Shown here one piece after another: positions 8,636 to 17,017 of a DNA stretch of 43,484 nt; within the stretch, counting starts at the first letter, position 1; each line of letters begins with the position of its first letter. The position numbers were made by a program, and so were the translations under genes. Location: contig JANWKN010000109.1 in NCBI GenBank assembly GCA_025451355.1, positions 1 through 43,484 on the forward strand, read 5' to 3'. The notes under the pieces are model-generated. The model did not search any database. It had not been told where the DNA came from and saw nothing but the letters and a program-made list of their open reading frames with translations. This stretch comes from Pseudolabrys sp. GTDB taxonomy: Bacteria; Pseudomonadota; Alphaproteobacteria; Rhizobiales; Xanthobacteraceae.

Positions 8636-9445
8636 TCAGTTTCCGGCAAAGCGCGGGGTGTCTTTTGCAATGAAGGCTTCGTATGCGCGACGGAAATCGG
8701 CGGTTTGCATGCAAATCGCCTGTGCCTGTGCTTCCGCCTCAATCGCCTGGTCAAGCGTCATGGACCATTCCTGGCCAAGCATAGTTTTAGTCATCATGTG
8801 CGCGAAAACCGGGCCTTGAGTGAGCTTCTGCGCGAATGCCAGCGCTTCCATTTCGAGCTTGTCGGTTGCAACAAGCCGATTGAAAAAACCCCATCGCTCG
8901 CCCTCTTCCGCACTCATCGTGCGGCCGGTGAACAGCAATTCCGATGCACGGCCCTGCCCAATCACGCGTGGCAGCATGGCACACGCGCCCATGTCGCAGC
9001 CTGCAAGTCCCACACGTGTAAACAGAAACGCAGTTTTCGCCTGCGGCGAGCCCAACCGCATATCGCAGAACAGCGCGATCATCGCGCCGGCGCCAACGCA
9101 GACACCGTCGACGGCGGCGATAATGGGCTGCGGGCAGGCGCGCATAGCTTTCACAAGATCGCCGGTCATGCGCGTGAACGCGAGCAAGCCTTTCATGTCC
9201 CGATCGAGCAGCGGACCGATAATATCGCGCACGTCACCGCCTGAGCAGAAATTTCCTCCATTCGAGCCAAAAACCACGGCCTTGACGTCATCAGCGGAGG
9301 TGAGCTGGTGAAAGGTGTCGCGCAGCTCGACATAGGAATCTAAAGTAATAGGGTTCTTTCGCTCGCTGCCCTTGAGCGTGATAACCGCCACGTCATCCTT
9401 GCAATGCCAGTTGAAATGCGCGGGCTTGAAGTCCTTCATTTTCAT
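8636..9445 (-). CDS. Enoyl-CoA hydratase/isomerase (crotonase) family protein
   Basis: A crotonase-fold enzyme of 269 residues. The two oxyanion-hole segments are visible, [12 protein letters not shown] (63-74) and GVCVGAGAM (114-122). The glutamate equivalent to rat hydratase Glu164 is probably present at 169 (RASELLFTG). The Glu144 region instead reads [15 protein letters not shown], with no glutamate at the expected position and an Asp at 151. It may therefore act as a hydrolase, isomerase or ring-opening enzyme rather than a standard hydratase. Its ATG overlaps the MarR stop by four bases, and its own stop touches the acyl-CoA dehydrogenase start. Placement in the operon argues for action on an alicyclic or ring-opened CoA ester from 2-aminobenzoate. 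Confidence 0.85.
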   Translation of the reverse strand: MKMKDFKPAHFNWHCKDDVAVITLKGSERKNPITLDSYVELRDTFHQLTSADDVKAVVFGSNGGNFCSGGDVRDIIGPLLDRDMKGLLAFTRMTGDLVKAMRACPQPIIAAVDGVCVGAGAMIALFCDMRLGSPQAKTAFLFTRVGLAGCDMGACAMLPRVIGQGRASELLFTGRTMSAEEGERWGFFNRLVATDKLEMEALAFAQKLTQGPVFAHMMTKTMLGQEWSMTLDQAIEAEAQAQAICMQTADFRRAYEAFIAKDTPRFAGN

Positions 9446-9933
9446 GGTCTGGCCTCCCGGGTACGCACGCGCCTGACAAGTTCGTCGAGCTGACTGATGA
9501 TCGACTCAGCCTCCATGGCGCCGAATTCCTCAAGCATTTCGTCGATCCACCCTTCATGAGCTTTCGCGATGACCGAAAATTGCGAGGCACCCTTGGGGGT
9601 CAGACGGACAATAAAGGACCGACGATCGCTGGCTGGCGCCTGTCGCAGCACCAGCTTCTCGGCGACGAGCCGATCGATGATGCCAGTCACATTGCCGTTG
9701 GACACCATCAACTGCCGCGACAGCTCGGTCATTGTCATACCCTCTTCGCTACGAGCGAGCGCGGCCATTACGTCGAACTGCGGTAAAGTGATCGAAAATC
9801 TTGTGCGCAATCGCTCCCGCAATTGGGCCTCGATCGCGCGTGACGAACGCAACAACCTCAGCCAGAGCCGCAGGCGTTGCTTGCTGATTGGAAGCGGTGC
9901 GCTGCGGACGCGCGCTTTGTTCGCGGCGTTCAT
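9442..9933 (-). CDS. MarR-family transcriptional regulator embedded in the aromatic operon
   Basis: A 163-residue MarR protein with the winged helix at about 66-110 ([19 protein letters not shown], then the DRR wing at 103-105 in [12 protein letters not shown]). MarR regulators in aromatic CoA pathways usually repress their operon and release DNA on binding an aryl-CoA ester. That is family knowledge, not visible here. It sits between the SDR and the crotonase gene with ATGA overlaps on both sides, so its translation is coupled to the enzymes and autoregulation of the whole operon is likely. A candidate operator is the AT-rich palindrome upstream of the first gene (13036-13085). Confidence 0.88.
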   Translation of the reverse strand: MNAANKARVRSAPLPISKQRLRLWLRLLRSSRAIEAQLRERLRTRFSITLPQFDVMAALARSEEGMTMTELSRQLMVSNGNVTGIIDRLVAEKLVLRQAPASDRRSFIVRLTPKGASQFSVIAKAHEGWIDEMLEEFGAMEAESIISQLDELVRRVRTREARP

Positions 9934-10697
9934 TGCGAACCTCCGGTTACCTCGATTGTCTGCCCGTTCACGGAGCCGGCGGACGGCAAGCAGAGCCGTA
10001 GCACCGCCAACGCCACTTCCTCCGGCTTAACCAGTCGGCCAGACGGATTGTCTTTGGCAAGCATGGCGCGCGCTTCGTTGGCCGATCGGCCCGTTTTGGC
10101 AGAAATTTTCTCAGCCGCAGCATCGATGAGCGGCGTGTCCGTGTAGCCCGGACACACAGCGTTGACCGTAACTCCGGTTGACTCGAGTTCCAGACTGAGA
10201 GCGCGGGTTAAGCCGACGACGCCGTGCTTGGCGGCACAATATGCCGCGACGTAGGGATATCCCTTCAACCCTGCCGTCGACGCGATAAAGACAATCCGGC
10301 GCGTTCCCTCGAATTTGCGGGTGACATCGGGCAAAGCTGCCTTCACCGTAAGGAACGCGCCGGTGAGGTTCACGTCGATCATGCTTTGCCAGTGAGAAAG
10401 TTCCATCTTTTCGACGGCAGCACTCGCGGCAGTTCCAGCGTTGGCGACGACGATATCGATCGGGCCGTGAGCCTCGCAAGCCGCACGCGCCATGGCTGCG
10501 CAGTCGGATTCCTTCGTCACGTCAGCGACAATCGCCGTCGCTTTGGCGAGGCTCGCTGCCACGTTCTCTAACGGCGCCTGGCGTCTGCCTGCCAGCGAAA
10601 CTGCGGCGCCTTCGCCTGCCAGCGCACGCGCGATAGCCGCGCCTATGCCGGTGCCGCCGCCGGTGATCAGTGCGTGTCGATTGTCGAGCACCCCCAT
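9930..10697 (-). CDS. SDR-family 3-hydroxyacyl-CoA dehydrogenase-like oxidoreductase
   Basis: A 255-residue classical short-chain dehydrogenase with an intact active site: cofactor motif TGGGTGIG (12-19), NAG (86-88), Ser140, and Tyr153/Lys157 in YCAAK. Within this operon it most likely oxidises a 3-hydroxyacyl-CoA, or reduces/oxidises the ring alcohol formed after dearomatisation of 2-aminobenzoyl-CoA. I start at the ATG at 10697, whose first base is shared with the stop of the upstream monooxygenase gene (TGATG). A longer open frame upstream overlaps that gene and is not needed. Its stop overlaps the MarR start by four bases. NAD(H) versus NADP(H) preference is not determined. Confidence 0.85.
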   Translation of the reverse strand: MGVLDNRHALITGGGTGIGAAIARALAGEGAAVSLAGRRQAPLENVAASLAKATAIVADVTKESDCAAMARAACEAHGPIDIVVANAGTAASAAVEKMELSHWQSMIDVNLTGAFLTVKAALPDVTRKFEGTRRIVFIASTAGLKGYPYVAAYCAAKHGVVGLTRALSLELESTGVTVNAVCPGYTDTPLIDAAAEKISAKTGRSANEARAMLAKDNPSGRLVKPEEVALAVLRLCLPSAGSVNGQTIEVTGGSQ

Positions 10698-12988
10698 CAG
10701 ACTTTCCCCGTCATTATGTCGGGGCGTGACTTGAGGCGGTAGAGTTGATCGCGGCCGGGCCAATAGGGCTTCGGCCATCTCACGCCGTCGTAGCGAAGGT
10801 CAGCCGCCGCATGCAGCGTCCAGTACGGATCCGACAGATGTGGGCGAGCCAGGCAGACAAGGTCAGCTCGCCCCGCCATCAGGATCGAATTAACATGATC
10901 CGGCTCATAGATGTTGCCGACGGCGAGAGTTGCGACGCCAGCCTCATTGCGAATTCGGTCAGAGAAAGGCGTCTGAAACATTCGGCCGTAGACCGGACGT
11001 GCGTGCGTGGATGTTTGGCCGGCCGAGACATCGATGAGGTCGACGCCCGCCTCGCTGAGTAATCGCGCGATCTCGACGGCGTCCTGCGGCCGCACGCCCT
11101 CTGGGGTAACCCAATCGTGAGCCGAAATGCGTACGGAGATCGGTTTTTCGTCCGGCCACACTTTTCGCACCGCACGAAACACTTCAAGCGGGAACCGCAT
11201 TCGATTCTCCAGCGGCCCACCGTATTCATCGGTGCGTTTGTTGGTCAGCGGGGTAATAAAGGACGACATCAAGTAGCCGTGCGCGTAATGCAGCTCGAGC
11301 CAGTCGAAACCGATACGGGCCGCCATCTCCGCCGAGCGCACAAACTCGTCGCGGATCTGGTCCATGTCAGCGCGCGCCATCTCACGCGGCGTCTGGTTTT
11401 GCGGGCTCCAAGCCACGGCCGAGGGTGCGAGTACCGGCCAATTTCCGGTCGCGAGCGGTGCGTCGCTCTCTTCCCACCCGAGCTGGGTCGAGCCTTTCGC
11501 TCCTGAATGGCCAAGCTGGATTGCGATCTTGGCGTCAGTCTCGGTATGGACAAATTCGACTATGCGTTGCCAGGCGTTGAGGTGTTCCGAGGCGTAAAGG
11601 CCTGTACATCCGGGCGAGATGCGGCCTTCCGGCGAAACGCAGGTCATTTCCGTAAACACCAGCCCGGCGCCGCCTTTGGCTCGTTCGGCGTAGTGCACGA
11701 AGTGCCATTCGTTGGGTGTGCCGTCTTTGGCGCGATATTGCGCCATCGGTGAAACGCACACCCTGTTTGCAAGCTCGAGGCCGCGAACCCGAAACGGCAC
11801 AAACATCGGCGGCCGCGCCGAATTTGGTATCTGCCCTGTCGCCTTTTGCTCGAACCATTTCTCCGCGCCAGAAAGCCACTGCGGATCTCGCTGGCGCAGG
11901 TTCTCGTGACTAATTCGTTGCGAACGCGTGAGCAGTGAATAGTTGAACTGCACAGGATCGAGATCGAAATACCGCTCGACGTCCTCGAACCATTCGGTCG
12001 AATTGCGCGCGGCATTCTGTAGTCGCAATACTTCAAGCCGCCGTTCTTCTTCGTAGCGCCTAAAGGCCGAGGTAATATCGGGCTCGCTGTCGAGATAGTT
12101 CGCCAGCGCTATCGCGCTTTCCATGGCTAGTTTCGATCCGGAGCCGACCGAGAAATGAGCGGTGGCGGCGGCATCGCCCAGCAGGACGATGTTCTCGTGA
12201 CTCCAGCGTTCGCAGAGAACGCGATTGAAATTGAGCCAAGCCGAACCGCGCAAGTGGCGCGCATTCGACATCAGTCTGTGACCACCGAGATTGCGAGCGA
12301 AGATTTTCTCGCAGGCCGCGATTGTTTCGTCGATGTTCATGCGATCGAAGCCGAGGCGCCGCCATGTCTCTTCAGAACACTCGACAATGAAGGTCGCCGT
12401 GTCGGCGTCGAATTGATAGGCGTGCACCCAAATCCAGCCGTGCTCAGTCTCTTCGAAGATAAAGGTGAATGCGTCGTCGAATTTCTGATGCGTTCCGAGC
12501 CAGATGTATTTGCACGCACGAACGTCGATGTCAGGCTTGAAGGCGTCGGCGTGTGCTGCGCGGACACGAGAATTCACGCCGTCAGCACCAACAACGATGT
12601 CGAAGTCTTTGTAGCTGTCGACCGGTGCCACTTCCGTCTCAAACCTGATCTCCACGCCGAGAGAACGTGCACGGTCCTGCAGAATATTGAGAAGCCGCTT
12701 GCGGCCGATGCCGCTGAAGCCGTGGCCTCCTGACCGCATCACCTTGCCTCGATAGTGAACGGCTATGTCGTCCCAATAGACAAAAGAGTCGCGAATTGCT
12801 TTTGAGGAAACGGGATCGTTAATGTGAAGATTGCCAAGTGTCTCGTCGGACAAAACGACACCCCAGCCAAAGGTGTCGTTCGGTTTGTTGCGTTCAACAA
12901 CGAGGACGTCGTGCGAGGCGTCACGTAACTTGAGCGAGATCGCGAAGTTTAGCCCACCCGGGCCGCCCCCCAGAACTGCCGCACGCAT
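10697..12988 (-). CDS. abmA: 2-aminobenzoyl-CoA monooxygenase/reductase (fused FAD monooxygenase and old-yellow-enzyme domains)
   Basis: A 763-residue two-domain flavoenzyme. Residues 1 to about 385 are an FAD aromatic hydroxylase, with the dinucleotide fold GGGPGG at 7-12 and GDAAATAHF at about 271. From about 390 to the end is an old-yellow-enzyme/NADH:flavin oxidoreductase domain ([39 protein letters not shown]). This fusion is the hallmark of 2-aminobenzoyl-CoA monooxygenase/reductase of Azoarcus evansii, which hydroxylates the ring at C5 and reduces it to a non-aromatic CoA ester; homologues are often labelled bifunctional salicylyl-CoA 5-hydroxylase. The ATG at 12988 has an excellent AAAGGAG. 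It is the first gene of the operon. Salicylyl-CoA is the main alternative substrate. Confidence 0.88.
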   Translation of the reverse strand: MRAAVLGGGPGGLNFAISLKLRDASHDVLVVERNKPNDTFGWGVVLSDETLGNLHINDPVSSKAIRDSFVYWDDIAVHYRGKVMRSGGHGFSGIGRKRLLNILQDRARSLGVEIRFETEVAPVDSYKDFDIVVGADGVNSRVRAAHADAFKPDIDVRACKYIWLGTHQKFDDAFTFIFEETEHGWIWVHAYQFDADTATFIVECSEETWRRLGFDRMNIDETIAACEKIFARNLGGHRLMSNARHLRGSAWLNFNRVLCERWSHENIVLLGDAAATAHFSVGSGSKLAMESAIALANYLDSEPDITSAFRRYEEERRLEVLRLQNAARNSTEWFEDVERYFDLDPVQFNYSLLTRSQRISHENLRQRDPQWLSGAEKWFEQKATGQIPNSARPPMFVPFRVRGLELANRVCVSPMAQYRAKDGTPNEWHFVHYAERAKGGAGLVFTEMTCVSPEGRISPGCTGLYASEHLNAWQRIVEFVHTETDAKIAIQLGHSGAKGSTQLGWEESDAPLATGNWPVLAPSAVAWSPQNQTPREMARADMDQIRDEFVRSAEMAARIGFDWLELHYAHGYLMSSFITPLTNKRTDEYGGPLENRMRFPLEVFRAVRKVWPDEKPISVRISAHDWVTPEGVRPQDAVEIARLLSEAGVDLIDVSAGQTSTHARPVYGRMFQTPFSDRIRNEAGVATLAVGNIYEPDHVNSILMAGRADLVCLARPHLSDPYWTLHAAADLRYDGVRWPKPYWPGRDQLYRLKSRPDIMTGKV

Positions 12989-13035
12989 GCGCCGGCTCCT
13001 TTCGCGGTGACCTGAGAAGAATGCCGCAGAAGGCA

Positions 13036-13085
13036 AGATATTACAAACATAAAATATTTAAATTTAAAGCTTTTTAGCGAGAGGG
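13036..13085 (-). promoter_or_regulatory. AT-rich promoter/operator candidate of the 2-aminobenzoate operon
   Basis: A sharply AT-rich island in GC-rich DNA, 50-100 bases upstream of the monooxygenase/reductase start. It contains the perfect 12-base palindrome TTTAAATTTAAA (13057-13068). On the minus strand a TAATAT box lies downstream of it (about 13037-13044) and could be a -10 element. A MarR operator overlapping the promoter is a natural reading, given the MarR gene inside the operon. Promoter boxes in this lineage are weakly defined. Confidence 0.5.
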
Positions 13086-13161
13086 GACGAAGCGCGGTTT
13101 TCTACACCACCTCAATGGCTTATTGCGCTTGGATGCACCCGCCGCCCCGCTCTGCGGGTAT

Positions 13162-14229
13162 TTAGTGCGACGACTTTTTCCAGATTCCGCGCTTGTGCAT
13201 CAAGGCCACCTGTTTGTCGATCACATCGCGTTTGTAATCGGCATGCTTGGGCGGGACTTTTTTCAGATAGCGGTTCTTCGGATAGATCGGCTTTTCATAG
13301 ATGATCTGTGCAAGTTCCGACCGGATGTCTTTCATCCAGTTCGTGACTTGCGCCGACTCGCGGTGATGACGCAGCGCTTCGATATTGATGACACCCGAAA
13401 CGAACGTTGAGCCGTTGGTATCGCGTTGCTTGCCAACCAGCTGACCGCGGTAGTCTACAATCATGGACTGGCCGCCGCCGGCATCTATGCCCACCGGATG
13501 ATCGGCATCGAGATGATAACTGCCGATATTGGGAGCCACGATATACATGTTGTTTTCCAAAGCGCGCGCGCGATTGGAGATTTCGAAAATGTCGTTTTCG
13601 GTGAACGGCGCGGGCATCGAGGCGCGATACACCACCTCAGCCCCATTCATCGCCAGACCTCGACCATTTTCCGGATAGTTCCCTTCCATCGCCATCATGA
13701 TGCCGAGACGTCCGATTTTGGTGTCGGCGACGGGCCAGAACGCATCGAGCGTGCGTCCGTATTTTTTTATCCACCAGTCGTAAAGATCGTGCGGGGACAC
13801 TGAACGTTCGACCGGCAACAATGCGCTGAGCTTATAATGTTTTAGAATAATCTTGCCGTCCGGATCGACGATGAACCCGATGTTGAAGAAACGGTCCTTC
13901 CAGTCTTTGTGGCGCGCCTTGGCCTGCGCCATGATGTAGACGTTCCACTGCCGCGCGAGCTTGCCAATCTCGTCGGTCTCGGGGCCCGGAACATCGATGC
14001 AGCAAGTCCGGGCGTAGTCGGCATGGTCCACGTCGAGCACTTCGTCATTGAATCCCATCAGCGCGCCTTCGGGGATGGCGAGCAGACGGACCGGAATATC
14101 GAGATTGGACAGCCAAAATGCCGCCTTGGTGAGACCCTTGAGGTGCTCGATATTGTGCTTTATTTCCTCGCGCCGGCGAATGCCCCAGAAGCTGGGGATG
14201 AGGCCGACGGCGTTATACGGCTCGATCAT
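13162..14229 (-). CDS. Nitrilase-superfamily (amidase/formamidase-like) protein lacking the catalytic cysteine
   Basis: A 355-residue carbon-nitrogen hydrolase-fold protein closest in motif to formamidase/aliphatic amidase. The triad glutamate is present at 54 (AIPEGALMGF) and the lysine at 133 (LKHYKLSAL). The nucleophile motif, normally I-C-x-D-G-N-Y-P-E in formamidases, reads MMAMEGNYPE, with Ala180 (codon GCG at 13690-13692) where cysteine should be. The rest of the domain is well kept, including RARALENNMYIVAPN and the C-terminal extension of amidases, so it is not a decayed pseudogene. Start ATG at 14229 has GAGGAAGG. It lies 51 bases downstream of the TrpB2 gene on the same strand and probably shares its transcript. 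It may be a binding or regulatory subunit, or use unusual chemistry. Confidence 0.82.
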   Translation of the reverse strand: MIEPYNAVGLIPSFWGIRRREEIKHNIEHLKGLTKAAFWLSNLDIPVRLLAIPEGALMGFNDEVLDVDHADYARTCCIDVPGPETDEIGKLARQWNVYIMAQAKARHKDWKDRFFNIGFIVDPDGKIILKHYKLSALLPVERSVSPHDLYDWWIKKYGRTLDAFWPVADTKIGRLGIMMAMEGNYPENGRGLAMNGAEVVYRASMPAPFTENDIFEISNRARALENNMYIVAPNIGSYHLDADHPVGIDAGGGQSMIVDYRGQLVGKQRDTNGSTFVSGVINIEALRHHRESAQVTNWMKDIRSELAQIIYEKPIYPKNRYLKKVPPKHADYKRDVIDKQVALMHKRGIWKKSSH

Positions 14230-14280
14230 GGCCTTCCTCTTCGAATAAAATTTCCGTGCTGAATAATCGATCGGGACCGC

Positions 14281-15645
14281 TCACGCCGCGACGCTCGGCA
14301 GGCCGGCCAGCGCCATGGCAAGTTCTTTATCATCGTAGTCCTGGTCGACCAATTTGCCTTCGAAGTAGTTGATGTAGGCCTGCATGTCGAAATGGCCGTG
14401 GCCGGAGAGATTGAAGAGGATGGTCTCTGTCTTGCCCTCCTTCTTGCAGCGCAATGCCTCATCGATGGCACACCGCACCGCATGGCTGGCTTCGGGTGCC
14501 GGTACGATGCCTTCACAGCGCGCGAATTCTACGCCGGCTTCGAAACATGCCACCTGATGATAAGCACGCGCTTCGATGAGCCCGAGTTGATAGACGTGAG
14601 ACACGAGCGGCGACATGCCGTGGTAACGCAGACCGCCGGCGTGGAAGCCCGGCGGGATAAATGTCGAGCCGAGTGTGTGCATCTTCACCAGCGGCGTGAG
14701 ATGCGCGGTGTCACCGAAATCATAGGCGTATTTGCCGCGCGTCAGTGACGGACAGGCTGCCGGTTCGACAGCGATAACGCGCCGCTTGCGTCCCCCGCGC
14801 AAATGCAGGCCCAAAAACGGAAATGCGAGACCGGCGAAGTTCGAGCCACCACCCGTACATCCAATGACTATATCGGGGTCATCGCCGGCCACTTCGAACT
14901 GCTTGATGGTCTCCTCTCCCACGATGGTCTGATGCAACAGCACGTGATTGAGCACTGAGCCGAGCGAATATTTCAGCTCCGGGTCCTTCGCCGCCATCTC
15001 CACCGCCTCTGAAATCGCGATGCCGAGCGAGCCCGGACTGTTGGGATGCTGCTTAAGGATTGAGCGACCGCTTTCCGTCTCGTTCGACGGCGACGCAATG
15101 CAGCGCGCGCCGTAGGTTTCCATCAGCGCTCGCCGGTAGGGCTTCTGATCGTACGACACGCGCACCTGGAACACGGTCACGTCGATGCCGAACAGAGCAC
15201 CCGCGAAGGCGAGCGAAGAACCCCACTGCCCGGCCCCGGTCTCTGTGCTCAGACGTTTCACGCCCGCCTGTTTGTTGTACCAAGCCTGTGCCACCGCCGT
15301 GTTCGGCTTGTGCGAGCCGGCTGGCGAGACACCTTCATATTTGAAGTAGATCTTCGCCGGCGTGCCGAGCTTCTGCTCAAGACGCCGCGCGCGGATCAAC
15401 GGGGCCGGCCGCCACATCCGGTAGACGTCACGGATGGGCTGCGGAATATCGAGGTAGCGCTCGCCGGTCACCTCCTGGAGAATGAGCTCCATGGGGAACA
15501 GCGGCTCGAGGTCGGCGGGACCGATTGGCTGCTTGGTTCCCGGATGCAGGACGGGCGGCAATGGCTTGGGGAGGTCAGCCGTCAGGTTGTACCAAGTTTT
15601 AGGAATATCCTTTTCATCCAGGACGAATTTGACCTGATCACTCAC
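14281..15645 (-). CDS. TrpB2-type PLP-dependent enzyme (tryptophan synthase beta-like)
   Basis: A 454-residue fold-type II PLP enzyme. The PLP lysine is Lys113 in GSHKPN, the catalytic glutamate is in TETGAGQWG, the phosphate loop is [11 protein letters not shown], and the C-terminal motif is [14 protein letters not shown] and LSGHGHFD are typical of TrpB2 rather than the classical TrpB1 (GAGQHG, SGRGD). TrpB2 enzymes can join serine or O-phosphoserine to indole, but no trpA or other tryptophan gene is nearby, so another role (beta-substitution or elimination on an indole-like or amino acid substrate) is possible. I choose the GTG at 15645, which follows AGAGGAGAG. The frame continues 93 bases upstream without a good start. 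It is divergent from a Liv-type importer and cotranscribed with the cysteine-less nitrilase-fold gene. Confidence 0.85.
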   Translation of the reverse strand: MSDQVKFVLDEKDIPKTWYNLTADLPKPLPPVLHPGTKQPIGPADLEPLFPMELILQEVTGERYLDIPQPIRDVYRMWRPAPLIRARRLEQKLGTPAKIYFKYEGVSPAGSHKPNTAVAQAWYNKQAGVKRLSTETGAGQWGSSLAFAGALFGIDVTVFQVRVSYDQKPYRRALMETYGARCIASPSNETESGRSILKQHPNSPGSLGIAISEAVEMAAKDPELKYSLGSVLNHVLLHQTIVGEETIKQFEVAGDDPDIVIGCTGGGSNFAGLAFPFLGLHLRGGRKRRVIAVEPAACPSLTRGKYAYDFGDTAHLTPLVKMHTLGSTFIPPGFHAGGLRYHGMSPLVSHVYQLGLIEARAYHQVACFEAGVEFARCEGIVPAPEASHAVRCAIDEALRCKKEGKTETILFNLSGHGHFDMQAYINYFEGKLVDQDYDDKELAMALAGLPSVAA

Positions 15646-15828
15646 GCAACTCTCCTCTTGCCCGCACCACGCGACAGAACGCGGCGAAACATTACCCGAG
15701 GACGCCAACGATGTGAACTCGCCGGCACCCAGCGACATTTCATGCAGATCGCCAGTTGCCTTCGGCTCGCTCCGCAGGTGAAAATGGGCGTACGATATGC
15801 GCTAATTGATCACCCGCAGGAGGGGGAC
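15646..15828. promoter_or_regulatory. Divergent intergenic region between TrpB2 and Liv importer 1
   Basis: This 183-base space must carry the promoters for the minus-strand TrpB2/nitrilase-fold pair and the plus-strand importer. I see good ribosome-binding sites at both ends (AGAGGAGAG before TrpB2; GCAGGAGGGGG before the binding protein) but no clear palindrome or consensus promoter box. A plus-strand frame is open across it but has no start signal before 15829. Confidence 0.4.
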
Positions 15829-16995
15829 ATGCATAAGAAGCTCGCGCTGATCGGCGCCATCATGGGACTTTCGGCTACGGCGGCCGGCGCGCAGGACAAG
15901 GTCAAAGTAGGCGTCATTGCGACGCTTTCCGGCCCACCGGCGGTGCTCGGTCAGCAACTGCGCAACGGATTCCAGCTCGCCGTCAAGAATCTTGGCGGTA
16001 AGGTCGGTGGTCGCGAAGTGGAGGTTGTCGTCGAAGACGACGAGCTTAAGCCCGACGTCGCGGTCAATAAGGCGAAGGCATTGGTCGATCGCACGAAGGT
16101 GGATTTCGTCGTTGGCCCGATTTTTTCCAACATGCTGATCGCGATAATGAAGCCGGTGACCGACGCGGGTGTCATCCTGATCAGCCCGAATGCGGGCACC
16201 TCCAACTTCGCCGGGAAAGAGTGCAATCCTAATTTCTTTGTCACCTCGTACCAGAACGATCAAAACCACGAGGTCATGGGAAAGTACGCTCAGGACGCCG
16301 CGATGAAAAAGGTGTTCCTGATGGCGCCGAATTACCAAGCGGGCAAAGATGCCATTGCCGGATTCAAGCGCTATTTCAAAGGTGAGATTGCCGACGAAGT
16401 CTACGTTCCGCTTGGCCAGCTCGACTATTCGGCCGAGCTGACAAAGATTGCCGCGGCTTCGCCGGACGGGATCTTTGTTTTCTTGCCAGGTGGCATGGGC
16501 GTGAATTTCGTCAAGCAGTTCCGGCAGGCTGGCCTCGCGGATAAGATCAAGTTCCTTTCCGCATTCACGGTCGATGAGTCGACCCTACCCGCGCAGAAAG
16601 AAGCTGCGCTCGGATTTTTCGGCGGCGCCAACTGGGCACCCAATCTCGACAACCCCCAGAACAAGAAATTCGTTGCCGAATACGAGAAAGAGTACAACGC
16701 TGTTCCGGCAACCTACGCTTTCCAGGCCTACGATGCAGCGTTGCTGATCGACGGTGCACTGAAGCTGACCAAGGGAAATACGTCGGATAAAGACGCGTTG
16801 CGTGCGGCGTTGATGAAGGCGAACTTCACGTCGCTACGAGGTCCTTTCAAGTTCAACACCAATCACTATCCGATCCAGGACTTCTACCAGGTAAAAGTAG
16901 CGCAGCGCGCGGACGGCAAGTTTGAAACCCAGATCGATAAGAAGGTATTCGCCGGCTACTCCGATCCGTACGCTAAAGATTGTCCGATGAAGTGA
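15829..16995 (+). CDS. ABC transporter periplasmic substrate-binding protein (Liv type), system 1
   Basis: A 388-residue binding protein of the leucine/isoleucine/valine-binding family (peripla_BP_6). A Sec signal peptide spans residues 1-21 (LALIGAIMGLSATAAGAQ). The mature protein begins KVKVGVIATLSGPPAVLGQQLRNGF, a typical first strand, and keeps the conserved ligand-lobe segments VDFVVGPIFSNM and LISPNAGTS. The ATG at 15829 is preceded by a strong GCAGGAGGGGG. It is followed by permease and ATPase genes in the order H-M-G-F, a complete importer. Family members bind branched amino acids, amides, urea or aromatic acids. The neighbouring TrpB2 and anthranilate genes suggest an aromatic or amino-acid-like ligand, which is inference. 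Confidence 0.9.
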   Translation: MHKKLALIGAIMGLSATAAGAQDKVKVGVIATLSGPPAVLGQQLRNGFQLAVKNLGGKVGGREVEVVVEDDELKPDVAVNKAKALVDRTKVDFVVGPIFSNMLIAIMKPVTDAGVILISPNAGTSNFAGKECNPNFFVTSYQNDQNHEVMGKYAQDAAMKKVFLMAPNYQAGKDAIAGFKRYFKGEIADEVYVPLGQLDYSAELTKIAAASPDGIFVFLPGGMGVNFVKQFRQAGLADKIKFLSAFTVDESTLPAQKEAALGFFGGANWAPNLDNPQNKKFVAEYEKEYNAVPATYAFQAYDAALLIDGALKLTKGNTSDKDALRAALMKANFTSLRGPFKFNTNHYPIQDFYQVKVAQRADGKFETQIDKKVFAGYSDPYAKDCPMK

Positions 16996-17017
16996 GGAAA
17001 GGCGCCGGACTGATGTA

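Noticed and set aside
8303-9244. A 313-codon open frame on the plus strand opposite the crotonase and acyl-CoA dehydrogenase genes
   Set aside because: The translated sequence is Arg/His/Cys-rich and domain-free, and the opposite strand encodes two complete, motif-bearing enzymes. It is an antisense shadow of GC-rich coding DNA.
15310-15828. Upstream extension of the binding-protein frame into the TrpB2 region
   Set aside because: The signal peptide begins at 15829 behind a strong ribosome-binding site; the upstream part is antisense to TrpB2 and has no protein-like features.
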